Source of the DNA: CAZAEL01 sp964484135
Lineage (GTDB): Bacteria > Elusimicrobiota > Elusimicrobia > FEN-1173
Direction of reading: 5' to 3'
NCBI GenBank assembly: GCA_964484135.1
Contig: CAZAEL010000025.1
Span: 1-35,236, forward strand
Length of the DNA stretch: 35,236 bases
The notes beneath the pieces were generated by a model. The model saw nothing but the letters and a program-made list of their open reading frames with translations. It was not told the origin of the DNA and ran no database searches. This document shows, piece after piece, positions 32,241 through 35,236 of this stretch. Position 1 is the stretch's first letter, and each line of letters starts with the position of its first letter. The position numbers and the translations under genes are program-made.

Positions 32241-33566
32241 TCATCCCTCTTTCTTATCGATGTTGCCCAATTGTTTTTGAATGTGCCCCCAGTTTTGGGG
32301 GTCGATGCGGACGCGAAAACGGGTGCCGCGGGCCGTGGGCTCCTCGGACAGCACGCGCCCCGCCCTGTATAAGAACGGAAGCAAATCCCTCCGCCCGTGC
32401 GGCAGGACGAACTCCCTGGCCGACAGGAATTCGTCGAGCCGGGCCCCCACCGCCGCCAAGAAGGGGTCAAGTCCTTGGCCCGCGCCGGGTCCGCCCCCCA
32501 CGGCCCGCCCGTCGCGCGGCCCGCCTTCGACCGCCGAAATGATCAGGCGCCCGTCCCTTTGCAGGGCCGCCCGTTGCGCGGGCGTCAGCAGGTCGGCCTT
32601 GTTGAAAACGTCCATCCGCGGCAGGCCGTCCGCGCCCAGGGTCTTCAAAACGTCCAGCACCACCTGGCGGTGCTCCGGCCACCGAGGGTCCGACGCGTCC
32701 AGCACGTGCACCAAAAGCTGGGCCCGGCTGACCTCTTCCAGCGTGGCGTGGAACGCGGCCACCAAATGGTGGGGCAGTTTCTGGATGAAGCCCACCGTGT
32801 CCACGAACAGGGCCGGCTGTCCGCCGGGCAGGCGCACGCGCCGCGCCGTGGGGTCCAGGGTGGCGAAAAGCTTGTCGTCCGCGTACACCCCGTCGCCGCG
32901 GGTCCGGATCAGGGCGTTCAAAAGCGTGGACTTGCCCACGTTGGTGTACCCGATCAGGGCCACGGTGGGCAGGGGCACGCGCTCGCGGTTGCGGCGGTGC
33001 AGGTCCCGTTGGTTCCGCACGCGTTCGATCTCCCGCCGCAAAGAGTCGATGCGGCGGCGGATGTGCCGCCGGTCCACCTCCAGCTTCCGCTCGCCCGGGC
33101 CGCGGGTCCCGATGCCGCCCGTGGCGCCGGCGCCGCCGGTCTGCTGTTCAAACCGGCCGAACTTCTCCGTGATGCGGGGCAAAAGATAGTTGAGCTGGGC
33201 CAGCTCCACCTGGAGCTGGCCCTCCCGGGTGCGCGCCCGCTGGGCGAAGATGTCCAGGATGAGCCGGGTGCGGTCAATGACCTTGGCCGGGATGATCTCC
33301 TGCAACTGCCGCTGTTGGGCCGGGGTCAGGTCTTCGTCGAAGATCACCGCGTCCAGCTCCAGCGTCCGGGCGGCCTGGGCGATCTCCTGCGCCTTGCCGC
33401 GGCCCACCAGGGTGGCCGGGTCCTTGCGGGACCGGCGCTGGACCCAGGCGGTCTGCACCCGTCCGCCGGCCGTCTCCGCCAGGCGCTCCAGCTCCGCCAG
33501 GGAATCCTTTGTACGGTCAGCCCCCCCGCTCGCGAGCTGAAGCCCCACCAGCGCCACTTGTTCCAT
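32241..33566 (-). CDS. hflX: GTPase HflX
   Basis: Ribosome-splitting/recycling GTPase. 441 residues: N-terminal ribosome-binding domain (about 1-125), the linker GGAGATGGIGTRGPGERKLEVDRR (the HflX signature), GTPase with GYTNVGKSTLLNAL (206-219), DTVGF and NKAD, then a C-terminal domain (about 370-441). A Gly-rich insertion (GGPRDGRAVGGGPGAGQG, about 348-365) is unusual. A TAAAAT -10-like box (33576-33581) lies nine bases before the ATG and no ribosome site is seen. The cassette array begins just upstream. Confidence 0.94.
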   Translation of the reverse strand: MEQVALVGLQLASGGADRTKDSLAELERLAETAGGRVQTAWVQRRSRKDPATLVGRGKAQEIAQAARTLELDAVIFDEDLTPAQQRQLQEIIPAKVIDRTRLILDIFAQRARTREGQLQVELAQLNYLLPRITEKFGRFEQQTGGAGATGGIGTRGPGERKLEVDRRHIRRRIDSLRREIERVRNQRDLHRRNRERVPLPTVALIGYTNVGKSTLLNALIRTRGDGVYADDKLFATLDPTARRVRLPGGQPALFVDTVGFIQKLPHHLVAAFHATLEEVSRAQLLVHVLDASDPRWPEHRQVVLDVLKTLGADGLPRMDVFNKADLLTPAQRAALQRDGRLIISAVEGGPRDGRAVGGGPGAGQGLDPFLAAVGARLDEFLSAREFVLPHGRRDLLPFLYRAGRVLSEEPTARGTRFRVRIDPQNWGHIQKQLGNIDKKEG

Positions 33567-33611
33567 TATCGTCTTATTTTACTATTTTTGCGGTGTTTTC
33601 AGGGGAGATGC

Positions 33612-33632
33612 GCGGCTTGCGAAGAGTTAGAG
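33612..33632. other. Possible half attC remnant at the hflX junction
   Basis: CGCGGCTT then GTTAGAG (33626-33632) look like the right half of an attC site; GTTAGAG has one mismatch to the GTTRRRY core. The left half is absent. It follows the toxin gene in the orientation expected of a cassette end. Confidence 0.35.
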
Positions 33633-33661
33633 AAACGTGGGGGCTTCCGTACCTGATATGA

Positions 33662-33967
33662 CTATGGCCTGCCCTTCCTATAAGCTTCACGCCTATGGGC
33701 AATGCGTAAAATCAAGAATCCATCGCCAGTGACGGCAAAAAGGGTTCTGTAATCGCCGATTCTGATTTTATACAAGCCCGCGAATTCCCCAGACAACGGT
33801 TCCCCGGGGCGATCAGTGGACCGCAAGGTCTTTTCGATCTTGTTGATTATACGCAGGGCTGCAGGATGGCCCAGTCTTCGGAGGTCCTTCTCGACCGAAG
33901 ATTTATAATGAATGACTTTTTCTTGAGCCAAGGCGCTTCCGCAATTCCGCGCTGGAAATGACGGCAT
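33662..33967 (-). CDS. RelE/ParE-type toxin
   Basis: 101 residues from ATG 33967 inside the antitoxin gene, or 89 from TTG 33931; the shorter start fits the family better. VEKDLRRLGHPAALRIINKIEKTLRSTDRPGEPLSGEFAGLYKIRIGDYRTLFAVTGDGFLILRIAHRREAY is the typical RelE fold with the RIGDYR strand and the late Arg/His. RelE toxins cut mRNA at the ribosome; ParE hits gyrase. The end IAHRREAY favours RelE. Overlaps the antitoxin, so co-translated. Confidence 0.88.
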   Translation of the reverse strand: MPSFPARNCGSALAQEKVIHYKSSVEKDLRRLGHPAALRIINKIEKTLRSTDRPGEPLSGEFAGLYKIRIGDYRTLFAVTGDGFLILRIAHRREAYRKGRP

Positions 33968-34133
33968 CGTCCTTGTCCATCAACCGGTCGAGCGCCACCT
34001 GATATTCAGCTTGTTCAGCGAGATAGCGGTTGAGGGCTTTTAAGATGAAGTAGCTGCGCGGACGATCGGTTGCGCGACAAACCCGGTCAAGGGCCTTCGC
34101 CGTGGGGGCGGGCAAGCGCACGGAAATGGTCAT
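33903..34133 (-). CDS. Ribbon-helix-helix antitoxin
   Basis: 76 residues. TISVRLPAPTAKALDRVCRATDRPRSYFILKALNRYLAE is an N-terminal ribbon-helix-helix (about 2-40) that binds DNA; the acidic C-terminus (ALDRLMDKDDAVISSAELRKRLG) would wrap the toxin. AAGGAGG stands seven bases before the ATG. A perfect palindrome overlaps its promoter, as expected of autorepression. Confidence 0.9.
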   Translation of the reverse strand: MTISVRLPAPTAKALDRVCRATDRPRSYFILKALNRYLAEQAEYQVALDRLMDKDDAVISSAELRKRLGSRKSHSL

Positions 34134-34143
34134 AAACAGCCTC

Positions 34144-34165
34144 CTTGTATTATTTGTAATACAAG
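34144..34165. promoter_or_regulatory. Toxin-antitoxin operator palindrome
   Basis: CTTGTATTA (34144-34152), four bases, TAATACAAG (34157-34165): a perfect 9-bp inverted repeat overlapping the -10 box. Probable antitoxin binding site. Confidence 0.82.
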
Positions 34166-34191
34166 TATAACAATATGCGCCTAAATGTCAA
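34164..34191 (-). promoter_or_regulatory. Promoter of the toxin-antitoxin cassette, formed across a cassette junction
   Basis: Minus strand TTGACA (34186-34191), 16 bases, TATACT (34164-34169). The -35 lies in the attC of the neighbouring cassette and the -10 in the toxin-antitoxin cassette; the attC core is the spacer start. Confidence 0.6.
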
Positions 34192-34251
34192 TGCCCAGCG
34201 AATAAGCTCAGCCGCGCCGGGCGCGGTATCAGTTACAGAGACTTGTTAGAC
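34179..34251. repeat. attC-like site 1
   Basis: Read on plus: TTTAGGC-complement core GCCTAAA (34179-34185, one mismatch) and GTTAGAC (34245-34251), with a central CCGCGCC/GGCGCGG stem. Minus-sense order is gene end, GTCTAAC, stem, degenerate core TTTAGGC. Confidence 0.6.
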
Positions 34252-34254
34252 CAT

Positions 34255-34767
34255 TTATCGACTGCCAAATGTGCGGCGCAGAGACCATCGTTTTCCGTAC
34301 TCAACTCCGCGGGTCATAGACCAAATCCGATGATGTCCGTGGAGAACAAAGGAGAGGCCGTAGCGAGGTAATTCTTTAAGTTCACCAATTCCGAGTTGAC
34401 CCATGAAATTTTCGATAAACATTGGGTTTCCGATTGCACTGGGAGCGACACGTTCGATCAGGGACGGACACGTGAAAATGTAAATTGGACCATAATTTTT
34501 CCACTCGGTATATGTGTAGTCAACGCACTGCGCCAGCCATCTCGTATAGTCCTTCGTATCGTAGCTTTGAGAAAACCTCTCAGTATCTTTAAATTCGATT
34601 CCAAGGGTAACGCTTGGGTCTTTCCATAGATCACTATTTTTAGGGCGTGCTATGGCATCGAGTCGGAATTCCTGCCCGCCGAGATGTCGGCCGGCAACTT
34701 CTTTCTCAATCTCGAAATGTGGTTCGAGAACTCTCAAGTATCTAGATTTTAATTCAGCCTCTGTCAT
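34255..34767 (-). CDS. Cassette-borne PD-(D/E)XK nuclease-like protein
   Basis: 170 residues. The core reads E21, then D37 in FRLDAIARP and E58-F-K60 in LGIEFKD, matching the E...D...ExK active-site pattern of the restriction-endonuclease fold. No fused domain. Could be a nuclease of an anti-phage or toxin kind, or a catalytically dead relative; no family is recognised. It lies in a cassette of about 590 bp, four bases from the preceding core site, with no room for a ribosome site. AT-richer than the genome, as cassettes often are. Confidence 0.65.
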   Translation of the reverse strand: MTEAELKSRYLRVLEPHFEIEKEVAGRHLGGQEFRLDAIARPKNSDLWKDPSVTLGIEFKDTERFSQSYDTKDYTRWLAQCVDYTYTEWKNYGPIYIFTCPSLIERVAPSAIGNPMFIENFMGQLGIGELKELPRYGLSFVLHGHHRIWSMTRGVEYGKRWSLRRTFGSR

Positions 34768-34771
34768 GATG

Positions 34772-34835
34772 GTCTAACACCGGAGTTCAGCCGCAGCGCG
34801 CCGTGCGTGCTGTCGACTGGAGCAGTTCGTTGGCC
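34772..34835. repeat. attC-like site 2
   Basis: On the minus strand GGCCAAC (34829-34835) is the inverse core, GTTAGAC (34772-34778) the core. Between them an imperfect hairpin (CAGTCG/CGGCTG and CAGC/GCTG) and CGGCTGAACTC before the core match well-known attC arms closely. Best of the sites here. Confidence 0.8.
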
Positions 34836-34850
34836 TTGTGAATTATCATT

Positions 34851-35126
34851 TCATTTATTCAATGGCCAACACCTGTATCTTTCTTCACCTACCGAGCGGT
34901 TGATAGCCTCAATAAATTCTTCGCATGCCCCCCTATCATCTGCAAAACCATGAACAGTCGCGACATGATCCGACTTGCCATGGAGCGTTGTTACCTTATA
35001 AATTCCAAAATCAGGTGATGACCCAATTTTGTGTTTTGAAAAATACTTTTCAGGGGCATCGAGATTGCCGATATTACATCCGACAGCCAGCAAGAAAAGC
35101 CACAACAAGAAAAATAACCTCTTCAT
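34851..35126 (-). CDS. Cassette-borne small lipoprotein
   Basis: 91 residues. Signal sequence with lipobox LLAVGC (Cys17), then a mature part of about 74 residues with two more Cys near the end (CEEFIEAINR...YRCW), which may pair. It should be exported and lipid-anchored. No known family. AT-rich, unlike the chromosome. The cassette is about 370 bp. Confidence 0.75.
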   Translation of the reverse strand: MKRLFFLLWLFLLAVGCNIGNLDAPEKYFSKHKIGSSPDFGIYKVTTLHGKSDHVATVHGFADDRGACEEFIEAINRSVGEERYRCWPLNK

Positions 35127-35142
35127 AAGCTATCCCCGGGCC

Positions 35143-35202
35143 GGGGAACGAGATCAGCGGCGCTGACGCCTGTGCGGCGTCGGGTGGAGTGGCTTGTTAG
35201 GT
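35143..35202. repeat. attC-like site 3
   Basis: Minus strand ACCTAAC (35196-35202) is a perfect inverse core. GACGCC/GGCGTC forms the stem. The core end is degenerate (GTTCCCC at 35143-35149). The cassette it closes continues past the window; 35203-35236 shows nothing recognisable. Confidence 0.68.
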
Positions 35203-35236
35203 ACATAAGCAACAGAGCTTTAGACAAATTGGAAAA

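Noticed and set aside
33600..35236. Transposon or prophage end
   Set aside because: No transposase, integrase or terminal repeats seen; attC-like sites explain the borders.

Overview
The window looks like a GC-rich, Gram-negative (double-membrane) bacterial chromosome from an assembled scaffold. It contains one 100-base run of N. Outer-membrane beta-barrels, lipoproteins and an LpxL-type acyltransferase point to two membranes. Enolase next to an FtsB-like gene, apt, Der, PlsY, GpsA, PgsA, HflX and HU show this is core chromosome. I cannot name the phylum; no rRNA or other strong marker is present.

Layout. (1) 1-11161: almost all genes read rightward. They are a phosphohexomutase, enolase, an FtsB-like protein, TrmL, a 53-residue zinc ribbon, a multi-pass membrane protein with a helical tail, a GT2-methyltransferase fusion, a DCC protein, MscS, a DUF4301 protein, a scaffold gap and RmlA. 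(2) 11162-12393: 1.2 kb without a credible gene, with an AT-rich island holding a sequence very like a chromosomal dif site. Gene direction flips here: left genes run toward it from the left and right genes toward it from the right, as expected at a replication terminus. (3) 12394-17254: an operon of four exported proteins (a Cys-rich helical protein, a propeller-like protein, a TPR/beta-barrel protein and a second beta-barrel) facing a small XRE regulator across two matching palindromic operators. I do not recognise this system. (4) 17288-22657: four outer-membrane barrels, one behind a 300-nt structured leader, and a membrane-anchored TPR protein. (5) 22696-27870: tRNA-Arg(CCU), tRNA-Pro(CGG) and tRNA-Pro(GGG) embedded in hairpin chains, 201-bp tandem repeats, long inverted repeats and decayed tRNA copies, interleaved with apt, a sigma factor, acylphosphatase and two envelope-lipid enzymes. 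(6) 27871-33566: MerR, HU, then gpsA-plsY-der-pgsA-hflX, mostly phospholipid synthesis and GTPases. (7) 33600-35236: a set of AT-richer promoterless or self-expressed cassettes (toxin-antitoxin, nuclease-fold protein, lipoprotein), separated by attC-like sites all in one orientation. This is an integron cassette array with no integrase inside the window.

Functional themes are envelope building (lipid head groups and acyl chains, dTDP-sugar, polyprenyl-phosphate sugar, porins), terminus architecture, and mobile or repeat-driven change around tRNA genes and at the integron array.
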